A DNA stretch of 64,000 nt from contig NZ_CP097484.1 in NCBI RefSeq assembly GCF_023546765.1, positions 1,429,501-1,493,500 on the forward strand. The letters run 5' to 3'. The notes beneath the pieces were generated by a model that was not told where the DNA came from, did no database searches, and saw only the letters and a list, made by a program, of their open reading frames with translations. Of this stretch, positions 26,672-38,572 are shown in pieces; positions within the stretch are counted from its first letter, which is position 1; each line of letters starts with the position of its first letter. The stretch is from Methylobacterium tardum. Lineage in GTDB: Bacteria > Pseudomonadota > Alphaproteobacteria > Rhizobiales > Beijerinckiaceae. The translations under genes were made by a program, and so were the position numbers.

Positions 26672-29600
26672 CTACGAGGACGCCGCTCGACGCGCCAACT
26701 CGCTGGCGCGCTCGAACCTAGTCCGCGCGGAAGCTTCAATGCGGGACAGCCCGAGCCTCTGTCCCATCAGCCTGGCGCGCTCAGCCTCCGAGGCGTTGGA
26801 TTGAAGGGTCCCTGCAAGCCCAACGAGCTCCGCCATCGGCGTGTCGCCATGGCTGCGCACGCTGGGATCGGCCGGCCGGTGTGGGTAGCTCATCTGCGGC
26901 TCCACACCGGCTGGCCACAAGACAGGGCGACCCTCGTCATCGGTGCGCGCGACAGCCACGTCGATCTGAGCGACGATCGCCTCACGGACGAGGTGCCCAA
27001 CCCGCTGCAGGCCGTGCGCGCGGGCGACACGCCGAACGAGAAGCTCTTCGTAGATCGGTGCTTCGACGGCGAGCACGTGGGCGATCATCGCGCTCAGCAC
27101 CGGTCGATAGGAGGCATCGTAGAACCGCCCAGGCTCGATCGGCAGACCCAGCTCTGCCAGATCGGCGATCCGGTAGTCCCGCTCTTCTGGCGGAAGCTCG
27201 ATAGGCGCAGCCGCGACCGCGGCCGGCATAACCTGATCGGCATAGCGGCGTGGCTGTGCCGCCTCGGAAGCAGGTTGCGCATCGTTCGCCGGCTCCGGTG
27301 GAGCTTCTTCGGCGGACGAAACCGCAGAGAGCTCGCCCTCAGGCTCCAGATCGTCCGGCTCGGCGACGACGGGTTCGACCGCGTCTTCGGCCACGATCGC
27401 CGCAGCCGCAGCTCGCGCACGGTCCGCCTCGAGATCCTCGCGCAGGCGCTTGTCGAGCTTGGCGAGCGCGCCCTCGGCGTCCATCCACCACTCGGTGCTC
27501 CAGACCCGGCGGATGCGCCAACCGAGATCGGTCAGCACGTGCTCGCGCAGGCGGTCGCGATCCCGCGCCGTGGCCGAGCTATGGTAGGTCGCGCCGTCGC
27601 ATTCGACACCGGCGAGGTATCGTCCGGGGGCGTCCGGATGAACGACGCCGAGATCGACCCGGAAGCCCGAGACGCCGATCTGCGTGTGTACGGTCCAACC
27701 TTTGGCCTCGAGGGCCGTCATCACCGCCGCCTCGAACGGTGATTCGACGTCGCCGCCGGTCGGCGCGAACGCCTCCGCGAGAGCCCGCGCACCGCGGTCG
27801 GCGAATTCGAGGAAGTGCTTGAAGTCGCGGACACCGCGCGCCCGGGTACGACCGAGGTCGATCTGCTCAGGCCGAAGAGACGCGAAAACGACGAGTTCGC
27901 GCCGGGCACGGGTTATCGCGACGTTCAGGCGGCGGTGGCCGCCGTCCTTGTTGAGCGACGACACGGTGCTGACCGGACGCCCGGTCTGGTCCGGTCCGAC
28001 CGCAACCGAGAAGATAATCGCGTCGCGCTCGTCGCCCTGCACGTTCTCGAGGTTCTTCACGAACACGGGCTCGTGCCAGCGGTCCTTGTCGAAGTACGGC
28101 TCCAGCTCCGGGTACGACCGCCGCTGCTCGTCGAGCAGGTTCTCGATCAACCGCTGCTGCTCGCCGTTGAAGGTGACGATGCCGAGCGAGCGCCGCTCCT
28201 GGGCGAAGCTCGGATCGCGCAGGCGACGCACGATCTCGGCGACGACCGCGCGGGCCTCCGGCCGGTTCACACGGCCCGCTCCGCGCTCGTACACTCCATC
28301 CGGCACGAGGGTGAGCCGAACGGCCCTGTCGTCTGTGACAGGGGAGGGGAACGTGACAAGCCGTCCGCCGTAGTAGCGCGCGTTCGAGAAGGCGATCAGG
28401 CTTTCGTGGCGGCTGCGATAGTGCCAGTCGAGGTTCCGCCGCGGTATGTTGGCCGCCAAGCACTCGTCGAGGATGGACTCCTGGTCCGTGACGTCGGAGC
28501 CATCCTCGATGTCATCGACCCCGCGGTCACCGACGTTGGTCGGCGGCAGCTGCTCAGGATCGCCGACGATGACGACCTGCTTGCCGCGCGCGATCGCGCC
28601 GACCGCATCCCATGGGGAGATCTGTGAAGCTTCGTCGAAGATGACGACGTCGAACGGCTCTTTGTCGGGCGGCAGGTACTGCGCGATCGAGAGCGGGCTC
28701 ATCATCACGCACGGGGTGAGCCGCGTCAGCGCCGTTGGCATCCGGCCGAACAGCTTCCGCAGCGGCATGTGCTGCGTCTTTTTCGTCAGCTCGTGCGAGA
28801 GCGTGCCCCATTCCGGATCGGCACCGAACGCCGTCGGCCCTGGAATGCCGCCGCCGAGGCGCGAGCGGACAACCTGCTTCGAGAGTTCGGTGACGCGCGC
28901 GTCGGCGGCCCGGAAGCGCTGGATGGTGTCCTCGTGCAGCTCCGGCAGAAAGCGCCGCAGCACCGGATCGTGGCTGACGACGCGGTCGATCCACCAGCGC
29001 GCATAGGCGGTCTCGAACGCTACCTCAGCCTGGTCGGGTGCAACGCGACCCTCTTCGAGCGCTTCGATCAGCGGGGTGAGGCCAGTCTTGCGCGCGTTCT
29101 GTGCCGCGGCCTGCCAGGCGCACCAGCCTTGGGCTCGTCCGAGACCGGATGCCCAGCGATGGGCGAGGGCAATGCTCGCCTCGATCCAGTCAGCGTCTGC
29201 CGCCAGCGGCTCATCGGGATCAGAACGTCCAGCCAGTTGGCTGAGCACCTTCATGGCCTCGGTGGCCCGGGCGCGATCCTGCGCGAACACCGCGTAGGCC
29301 TGGGCGATGCGGCCGCCTTCGGCGAGGGCCCGGGTCTGGCGCTCGATCAGTTGCGCGAGGTGGTCGCGCAGGCCGTCGATCCCGAGCGACAGCGGTCCGA
29401 GGATGTCGAGAAGCTGCTCGACCTTCTCGGCCCAGGCGATCGCCGGCGTGAAATCCGAGGCCGGGCATTCCGGATTGCTCCACGGCAACCCGAGCCGAGC
29501 GAGAACCAGCTCCTCCACGCAGCCGGCTTTGACGTGCTTGGCGACCTCGATCAGCCCCGTCAGGTCCGGTCCGAGATCGGCGGGCAGGGGGCCCTCGGCG

Positions 29601-32600
29601 TAGGGCTGCACCTGGGCCACCACGCGCTTCAGCTTGCCACCGCGAACGAGGAAATTCGACGCTTGCGCGGCGACCCACTCTGCGAGGAGCCCCGGCAGAT
29701 CCTGATCGAGGATGCCTGAGCCGTATCGCCCAGAGAGCCGGCCGAGCAGCTGAGCCTTCGTCGCCTGGAAGCGCTCGCGCGCGTCGACGGCCCGACGCAG
29801 GTCACCGGCTCCATCGGCGAGGAACGCGGCCCCGCAGCGCGCTTCCGGCCGCACGAGATAGTTGCCCAACACCATGAGCCCGCGCGTGCCAGCATAGGTC
29901 GAGAGGAGGGCGGGCAGGCCGATCGCATCGGCGAAGGCTTGGCCGGAGCTGCGCAGGGCACTGAACGTCTGTTCGACGTTTCGGATGGCAGCGCCCATGT
30001 CATCGCGCCAGACCGGCGACCACTGGGTAGCCTCGACACCTTGCAGCGGGTGATCCACGAGCGAACCCACGGAGGCCAGGACAGGCCGAAGCTCCCGGCA
30101 GCTCACACGCAAGGTCGCGAGCGTCGTCTCGGTGTGCGCGAGGTGATCGGGCCAAGCGAGCACGAGCGGTGCGTCGGTGCTGCCGGCCGCGATCACGCGC
30201 CCGAAGGCCTCGTAGGCCGAGAGCCCGTTCTCGCGCCGCCGATGCAGGGCGTTCACCAGACCGTTGAGCTCTTCGCGCAGGCTCGCAAGTTCGCCGGTCG
30301 CTGCGTCCCACGCGCCCTGCGTGGGCGTGGTGCGCTCGTGCCAGGCGCGGCGCAGCTGACCAAGCACGGCCGATTTCTGCGACTTGGTCGAATGCACCTC
30401 CAGGCAGTAGTCGCCGAGGCCGATCTCCTGCAGGCGGCGCTGCACGACCTCCAGGGCGGCCGTCTTCTGCGAGACGAACAGCACGGTTCGCCCTTGCGCG
30501 AGGCACTGCGCGATCATGTTGCCGATCGTCTGGCTCTTGCCGGTCCCGGGCGGCCCGAACAGAACGAAGTCCTTGCCGCTGGCGGCAGCCAGGACCGCGG
30601 AGAGCTGCGAGGAGTCTGCCGAGAGCGGCGCAAAAACGGTCTCCGGTGGATGCTCCCGGTCGAGACGCGCCGGCTCAGGAAACGGCGTGCCGTCGCCGTA
30701 GGAATGCTTCGGCGTGTCGATGAGGTGGCGGACCACCGGATTGCGCTTCAGGAGCTCGGCGCGGTCGACCAGGTCCTTCCACATCAGGTACTTGGTGAAG
30801 GAGAAGGCCGAGAGCACGACGTCTGGCACGACCTCCCAGCCACGCAGCTCCTTCACGTGCTGGCGGACGATCCGGAAGATGCCGTCGACGTCATACCCAG
30901 AGCCGTCGCGCGGCAGATCGCCTTCGAGCTCCGGGATACGGAGCTTGAAGTCCTCGCGCAGCATCTCCAGCAAGGTCGGGTTGATCCGGACTTCGTCGTC
31001 GTGGAGAGCGAGCTTGAAGCCGGCCCGCACACTCGAGCGCTTGAGGGTGACGGGGACGAGCAGAAGCGGGGCGCGGTAAGCGTCCTCGCCGTCCTTCTTC
31101 GTCCACGACAGGAAGCCGATCGCGAGAAAGAGGATGTTGGCCCCGCCCTCCTCAAAACCGTTGCGCGCGAGCCGATAGAGGTCGAGCAGACGGCGATCGA
31201 GATCGGTCTCAGTCGAGGTCGTGTAGATCTCTTTCCGAACGAGCGCCGCCTCGAGATAGCTGCGGCGACCATCATCGTGGTGCCGGCGCGCGTAGAGGTC
31301 AGCGCTACGCTCATCGCCCCCGCTCAGCACATCGGAGACGGGCTTCAGGCGATACTCGGTCCCCGCCGCGAGTCCGTCTTCCAGCGCGCCGGGCGAGGCG
31401 CATTCCAGGCTGACGGAGCCCTTGCCGGGCTTGAAGTTCAGCAGCTTGTTCCGAAGCGTCAGGTCGAGAAGCTTGCGCTTCCAGCGCTCCACACGTCCGA
31501 CCGGTGTCTCCGGTGCTTCGTCTGCGGGCGGCCGTGCCTCCTCGTCGAAGCTCGGCGGTGCAGACAGCACGTGGTTCAAAGGCGCGGTCGGCGCGGATGC
31601 GACATCACTGGGTTTCGCGCCGCCGAGATCCATCGGGCGGATGCCGCGTCGGCGGCAGCGCCGAATGTCGATGGCGATCTCGAGCGCCGAGGGCGCTTCG
31701 TCCTCGACTTGGGCACTGCCCTGAGCGGTGGCGACCTTGAACGTGGCCGGTGGGTTGTGGGTCAGCAGTGTCGTCTCGGCGAGGATCAAATCCTGCAGGT
31801 CGCGCCGCTTGCGCAGGAGCTGCATGTCGTCGATGGCCGCGCTCGTGAAATCCTCGTCCTGGAGCCAGACGCCGACGAAGGCATGGCCGGCAGTGAGGAC
31901 GAGCACCGGGTTGAGCCCGGCCTGCTCGAGGCAGGCCGCGTAGAGCAGCGAGAGATCCAGGCAGGTCCCAACCTTGCGCTCCAGCACATCGCTCGGGCCG
32001 CGGATTTTCTGTCCGGCCTGCTCGAAGCTAGCCGGCGGCAGTACGTAGGCGATGCGCCTGTCCGCGAGGGCCGCCCAGATCGCCTCGGCTAGTTCCCAAG
32101 CGCGAGACTTCTTGCCGGTCGTGTAGCCGTTCAGACCCGTCTCACGTCCGGCATCCCCGAGCTTGGTTGCGGCATCGCGCAGGACGACGTCGACCGCCGG
32201 ATCATTGGGTCGAATAAAAGCTGCGAGAAGCTCGGGCGCGCTTCGGCTGCCGCCCCAGTGCGACGGCGGCAACAGACGCAGCTCTTCGGCGAGCCGGGCT
32301 CGCTCACCGCTCGCATCGTCCAGGATTGCCGTCAGTTCCAGGCGACTGGCCTCGGTGAAGCCTGCCAGCAGCGCGGCATCGAGGCGGAGATCCGGCGTCT
32401 CGATGTGGTGGTCCGACCCGGCCGGGATCCGATCGATGCGCAGCGTCAGCGGCTGCACAACCGCTGGTCGGCTCTCGATGCGGAGCTGGACGTCAAGGAG
32501 GTCCTGCTCGGACGCGTTCGCGACCACGAGCTCACGGACGACCGGGACCGCGTTCTCGTGGTAGGCGAGGCTGACGTGCTCAGTCGCCGAGCATGTGATC

Positions 32601-32617
32601 TGGATACCGTCCTGCAC
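26672..32617 (-). CDS. Giant DUF4011 - SF1 helicase - Vsr-like nuclease - DUF3320 protein
   Basis: 1981 residues. Order: a beta-rich N-terminus; a transglutaminase-like segment (about 210-250: KVGTCLDLSLLYAACLEQAG with Cys, GHAFVGVWL with His); the DUF4011 signature RVERWKRKLLDLTLRNKLLN; an SF1 helicase with Walker A GPPGTGKSQT (about 686), Walker B VVIFDEASQISPWDAVGAIA (about 1326), GDPEQLPP and RRLNVAITRARRELVVFASL; a Vsr/DUF559-like nuclease (about 1632-1710: FRVDLGVVHPDAP, VECDGATYHSS); and DUF3320. This architecture was reported as a stand-alone anti-phage protein (DUF4011-helicase-Vsr type). Key residues appear intact. It stands alone. Confidence 0.9.
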   Translation of the reverse strand: MQDGIQITCSATEHVSLAYHENAVPVVRELVVANASEQDLLDVQLRIESRPAVVQPLTLRIDRIPAGSDHHIETPDLRLDAALLAGFTEASRLELTAILDDASGERARLAEELRLLPPSHWGGSRSAPELLAAFIRPNDPAVDVVLRDAATKLGDAGRETGLNGYTTGKKSRAWELAEAIWAALADRRIAYVLPPASFEQAGQKIRGPSDVLERKVGTCLDLSLLYAACLEQAGLNPVLVLTAGHAFVGVWLQDEDFTSAAIDDMQLLRKRRDLQDLILAETTLLTHNPPATFKVATAQGSAQVEDEAPSALEIAIDIRRCRRRGIRPMDLGGAKPSDVASAPTAPLNHVLSAPPSFDEEARPPADEAPETPVGRVERWKRKLLDLTLRNKLLNFKPGKGSVSLECASPGALEDGLAAGTEYRLKPVSDVLSGGDERSADLYARRHHDDGRRSYLEAALVRKEIYTTSTETDLDRRLLDLYRLARNGFEEGGANILFLAIGFLSWTKKDGEDAYRAPLLLVPVTLKRSSVRAGFKLALHDDEVRINPTLLEMLREDFKLRIPELEGDLPRDGSGYDVDGIFRIVRQHVKELRGWEVVPDVVLSAFSFTKYLMWKDLVDRAELLKRNPVVRHLIDTPKHSYGDGTPFPEPARLDREHPPETVFAPLSADSSQLSAVLAAASGKDFVLFGPPGTGKSQTIGNMIAQCLAQGRTVLFVSQKTAALEVVQRRLQEIGLGDYCLEVHSTKSQKSAVLGQLRRAWHERTTPTQGAWDAATGELASLREELNGLVNALHRRRENGLSAYEAFGRVIAAGSTDAPLVLAWPDHLAHTETTLATLRVSCRELRPVLASVGSLVDHPLQGVEATQWSPVWRDDMGAAIRNVEQTFSALRSSGQAFADAIGLPALLSTYAGTRGLMVLGNYLVRPEARCGAAFLADGAGDLRRAVDARERFQATKAQLLGRLSGRYGSGILDQDLPGLLAEWVAAQASNFLVRGGKLKRVVAQVQPYAEGPLPADLGPDLTGLIEVAKHVKAGCVEELVLARLGLPWSNPECPASDFTPAIAWAEKVEQLLDILGPLSLGIDGLRDHLAQLIERQTRALAEGGRIAQAYAVFAQDRARATEAMKVLSQLAGRSDPDEPLAADADWIEASIALAHRWASGLGRAQGWCAWQAAAQNARKTGLTPLIEALEEGRVAPDQAEVAFETAYARWWIDRVVSHDPVLRRFLPELHEDTIQRFRAADARVTELSKQVVRSRLGGGIPGPTAFGADPEWGTLSHELTKKTQHMPLRKLFGRMPTALTRLTPCVMMSPLSIAQYLPPDKEPFDVVIFDEASQISPWDAVGAIARGKQVVIVGDPEQLPPTNVGDRGVDDIEDGSDVTDQESILDECLAANIPRRNLDWHYRSRHESLIAFSNARYYGGRLVTFPSPVTDDRAVRLTLVPDGVYERGAGRVNRPEARAVVAEIVRRLRDPSFAQERRSLGIVTFNGEQQRLIENLLDEQRRSYPELEPYFDKDRWHEPVFVKNLENVQGDERDAIIFSVAVGPDQTGRPVSTVSSLNKDGGHRRLNVAITRARRELVVFASLRPEQIDLGRTRARGVRDFKHFLEFADRGARALAEAFAPTGGDVESPFEAAVMTALEAKGWTVHTQIGVSGFRVDLGVVHPDAPGRYLAGVECDGATYHSSATARDRDRLREHVLTDLGWRIRRVWSTEWWMDAEGALAKLDKRLREDLEADRARAAAAAIVAEDAVEPVVAEPDDLEPEGELSAVSSAEEAPPEPANDAQPASEAAQPRRYADQVMPAAVAAAPIELPPEERDYRIADLAELGLPIEPGRFYDASYRPVLSAMIAHVLAVEAPIYEELLVRRVARAHGLQRVGHLVREAIVAQIDVAVARTDDEGRPVLWPAGVEPQMSYPHRPADPSVRSHGDTPMAELVGLAGTLQSNASEAERARLMGQRLGLSRIEASARTRFERASELARRAASS

Positions 32618-33160
32618 GGCTTCCCCCTGTCATTAGCTTGACTGTAGGGGCACAGCCTCAAGTAGTGCAAGCTTGGCGGTAGGAGTCTCGTGCAACCGGG
32701 AGGCGTGTTGGGAACTCTGATTGTCGCTCAGCCTCTGCGAGCATCAACCGTTTGTGAGATTGCTGAGACCGGAGCCTTGAAGGGGTGAGCGGGCCGCCCG
32801 AACCTCTCTCCAGCCCGATGTATGCAGACGCAGAATTTGCCCACTCTAAATCAGGGTCTGTGCCATGAGGCTAGCAGCGGTTGGTGTGATTCTTCCAGCG
32901 TCGGCCATACTCGTGTCGAATGGTCGAAATTTGCCTTTTGATACCGTCCCCTTGCGACCCATGACGGTCGTCTGCGGCCCCCTGCAGCATCACCGAAGCA
33001 GATATGCCTCGAACCAGACAACACTCAAGCTCAAGGTGCGGAGCCTTGCCGGCACAGGCTGTAAAGAGCTTGACGTCACTCTGATCAGCGGGAACACCGA
33101 CGACCTCGCAATGCGAGGCCGTCCAAATGATCGCGCCTTAACAAGTGCCAAACAGAAGTT
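32618..33160. other. Intergenic stretch, no gene recognised
   Basis: About 540 bases upstream of the giant helicase gene, with its presumed promoter. A 100-residue plus-strand frame (32865-33167) has no recognisable features and overlaps the next gene's end. Confidence 0.4.
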
Positions 33161-33652
33161 TCACTGAAGCGCTGCTTGGATTGCTCCTTTCATTTTCTCG
33201 TTTACGTTTGTTGCGGCAGCAATGATTTTACCGACCTCTCCGCTATTCTTGCACGTCGCCGAACTCACGGTTGTCCCGCTGATCTGCGCTTCACATTCGA
33301 AATTGTCGGTCAGCCGCCAGTCTTCGGGTTTCTGGCTGAAAGGAGGCTTGAACGGAACGGCCTCGTCGCTCGGCTGGCAACCGTAAGTTCCCATGACCTT
33401 CGCCGATGAGGCCGTCACGTCAAAAGATTTAACAACATGGAAGTCTTTATCGATGCCGATATCTGTATCTGGTATTGCGTCCGGAATTTTGATTGGAAGC
33501 AGTTTTCTGATTTCTTTGGTGTTTAGCTTGACAGGTTTACATATTTGCGCATCGTTCATCGCTTTTTGAAGCTTTGCCACGTCCGCAGCTTGCGTAGAAG
33601 ACAACATCAACAAAGGAAACACCAGGGCAGATATAGGCACATGGACTCGCAT
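33161..33652 (-). CDS. Hypothetical exported protein
   Basis: 163 residues. A signal peptide (VHVPISALVFPLLMLSSTQA, cleavage after AQA) precedes a Lys/Asp-rich mature protein with four Cys (ICKPVKL, GTYGCQPSDE, FECEAQISG, ATCKNSG), suggesting two disulfides. The base composition is AT-richer than its neighbours, which suggests recent transfer. Family not recognised. Predicted periplasmic or secreted. Confidence 0.72.
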   Translation of the reverse strand: MRVHVPISALVFPLLMLSSTQAADVAKLQKAMNDAQICKPVKLNTKEIRKLLPIKIPDAIPDTDIGIDKDFHVVKSFDVTASSAKVMGTYGCQPSDEAVPFKPPFSQKPEDWRLTDNFECEAQISGTTVSSATCKNSGEVGKIIAAATNVNEKMKGAIQAALQ

Positions 33653-33839
33653 CGATAGGCCCTCCCTGTTAAATATCGGCAGGATAGGCTACCCGAATGG
33701 CCTCAAAAATTACAAGCCCGATCAGGAGCCCGCCGAGAACTTCGAAGAAATATTTAGCTCAATTTGTTATTTTTGATCCGATCCTTGAGCGATCAAGCGG
33801 AGGCATAGCACTTGACACCCATGCTCGTTTCTAATGGTT

Positions 33840-34640
33840 GCTGAGCTTGTGTAAGGACGATGGCAAACGGCGCGCGGACGACCGCACCGTCCCGGCAGCG
33901 CAGTTCGAGGTGGTCTGAGCTACCCGCTCCACGTTCGAGTGCAGCGCCACCACGATGCCGTCGTGGGTGGGGCCGGGCCGGCGGGCGGTGTGCGGCGCGA
34001 GGGAGAGCCCGTTCGCCCGCAGGATGCGCAGCACCCGCTTGGCATTGACGCTCGCCTCACCGCGCGAGCGCAGTGCCCGGCTCACCAGCGCGGTGACGCG
34101 GCGATAGCCATAACTCGGGCGGGCATCGGCGATCGCGCGGATGGTCGGCAGAAGTCGCGCATCCTCGCGCTTGCGGTAGACGCCGCGCGGCCGAGCGGGC
34201 CGACGCAGGTGCTCGGCCAGGTGGGAGCGCACCACACCGAGCGTGTCGGCGACCGCTTTCACCGCGAACCGCCCGTCGAACCGCTCCAAGAGCTGAGCGG
34301 CGTGATCGGTCTTTCGCGCGCGCGAGGTCGAGCGCCTCCTTCAGGATCTCTGCCTCCATAGTCTTGCGCCCGAGCAGGCGTTCGAGGTCGCGCACGCGCC
34401 GCTCCAACGCGCGCACGCGGCTGGTGCCGACAACCGCCTCGTCGGCGTGCACGGCCTGATAGCCGCCCTCCAGCATGCGCCGCGTCCACGAGAACAGCAG
34501 GCTTGGGCCAAGATGCCGTAGCGGCGGGCGACGAATGACACGGACGAGCCGGGCTGCTGGCTCTCCTCAACGAGGCGGATCTTCTCAGTGGTGGACCAGC
34601 GACGTCGACGCTGGACGCCGGTCAGGATCTCGCTGGGCAC
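33840..34640 (-). pseudogene. IS3-family transposase orfA/orfB remnant
   Basis: orfA begins MPSEILTGVQRRRRWSTTEK, then changes frame after RYGI and continues as YQAVHADEAVVGTSRVRALE and MEAEILKEALDLARAK (leucine-zipper region). orfB follows in another frame: RFAVKAVADTLGVVRSHLAE, RPSYGYRRVTALVSRAL, VNAKRVLRILRANGLSLAP. It then loses frame at THDGIVVALHSNV (about 33930) and ends before any DDE residue. Multiple shifts plus truncation make it non-functional. Confidence 0.75.
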
Positions 34641-34740
34641 CGGCGGGGCGGTTGGATCGATGACATAGCCTTACCCATAGGCCAATGCCTATGCCTTCGT
34701 GAGCTATGCCGCCTGTCCGGTCAAAACGGGGTGCGGTTCA
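33840..34740 (-). mobile_element. Truncated IS3-family (IS2-like) element
   Basis: The 5' end is marked by a terminal repeat reading TGAACCGCACCCCG on the minus strand from 34740, followed by the orfA start. The 3' end is missing: the orfB homology breaks off near 33840, before the catalytic core. Immobile remnant. Confidence 0.7.
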
Positions 34741-34954
34741 CTTGCCTACCGGAGCGATGGCTGCCTCAGCTTCGGTTCGGCCGATGAGGAGCCCGACCGC
34801 CGCGTCTGGACACCCGTCGACCTAGGCGTGCATCTCCCTTAGCGCCAGTCGTCCGCTCAGGGTGGAAATCTGCCGGTCCGCTTACGGGTGGTAAGGCACG
34901 GAAGCGGACGCCGTCGCCGCATGGGCTGTGTACTTCGGCGAGCGTGCGGATGGC
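34660..34954. other. Intergenic stretch between the IS3 remnant and a receiver gene
   Basis: About 295 bases, including the IS3 left end at 34718-34740. No gene seen in the remainder. Confidence 0.35.
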
Positions 34955-35335
34955 TCAAGCTGGTGCGATCAGCTTGCCAACCGCGCGCACCAATTCCGCT
35001 TCCACGAACGGCTTCTCCAGCCGCGGGCTGTCCTCATATCCAGAGCCTTGCCCGAGCTGCACGTCGCCGGTGGCAAAGAGGTGCGGTACGCCAAGCGCAC
35101 GGAGGCGGTCGGCAATCGGGAAGGCTGTGGCCCCGTCACCGAGGTTGAGATCCAGCACGGCTACATCGACGTCATCGTCTTCGATCAGGTCGAGCGCACG
35201 CTCAACGGTGGGCACAGGCCCGACTACCTTGGCCCCGGCATGCTGCAGCCAGCGCTTCACCTCCATGGCGATGAGGTACTCGTCCTCGGCGATGAGAACG
35301 CGACGGCCAGCAAGTGACAGGGCAGCGTCGGCCAT
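34955..35335 (-). CDS. Single-domain response regulator
   Basis: 126 residues: acidic pocket in RRVLIAEDEYLIAMEVKRWL, phospho-acceptor in VAVLDLNLGDGATAF, Thr in FATGDV, Lys in RLEKPF. It is a clear paralogue of the receiver at 13290-13679 (shared EDEYLIAM-x-VKRWL and GPVP-x-VE-x-ALDLIED). It lies 57 bases downstream of the multi-sensor HWE kinase on the same strand, so kinase-receiver order and spacing match the first pair. No output domain. Confidence 0.9.
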   Translation of the reverse strand: MADAALSLAGRRVLIAEDEYLIAMEVKRWLQHAGAKVVGPVPTVERALDLIEDDDVDVAVLDLNLGDGATAFPIADRLRALGVPHLFATGDVQLGQGSGYEDSPRLEKPFVEAELVRAVGKLIAPA

Positions 35336-35392
35336 GGATGCTCCTCATGTATGCCTCCCCTCTGAGGCCAACCGAGCTGTGCGGATGCGCGT

Positions 35393-38385
<2,993 letters not shown>

Positions 38386-38572
38386 GGCGCTGCGACCATG
38401 CGCAACCCAACGTCAACTTCTGGGCAGCTACCCGATGACAGCTCTCTACCCCGAGCAGAGTTTACGAATGTCCGCTTCGGGGAACGCCAACTGCGCTTCC
38501 GGCGGCTGAGTTGGGTCCACTGCGGTACGTCCGCTTCAGAGGTTTCTAGGGCTGTTGCAGCCACCGCCGTGC

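Noticed and set aside
29939..32092. A 717-residue open frame on the plus strand
   Set aside because: It is antisense to the DUF4011 helicase gene, whose motifs are unambiguous; the product is His/Arg/Gly/Leu-rich without any domain, as expected for antisense of GC-rich coding DNA.
32865..33167. A 100-residue plus-strand gene
   Set aside because: Weak composition, no ribosome-binding site, and it overlaps the end of the exported protein gene on the other strand.
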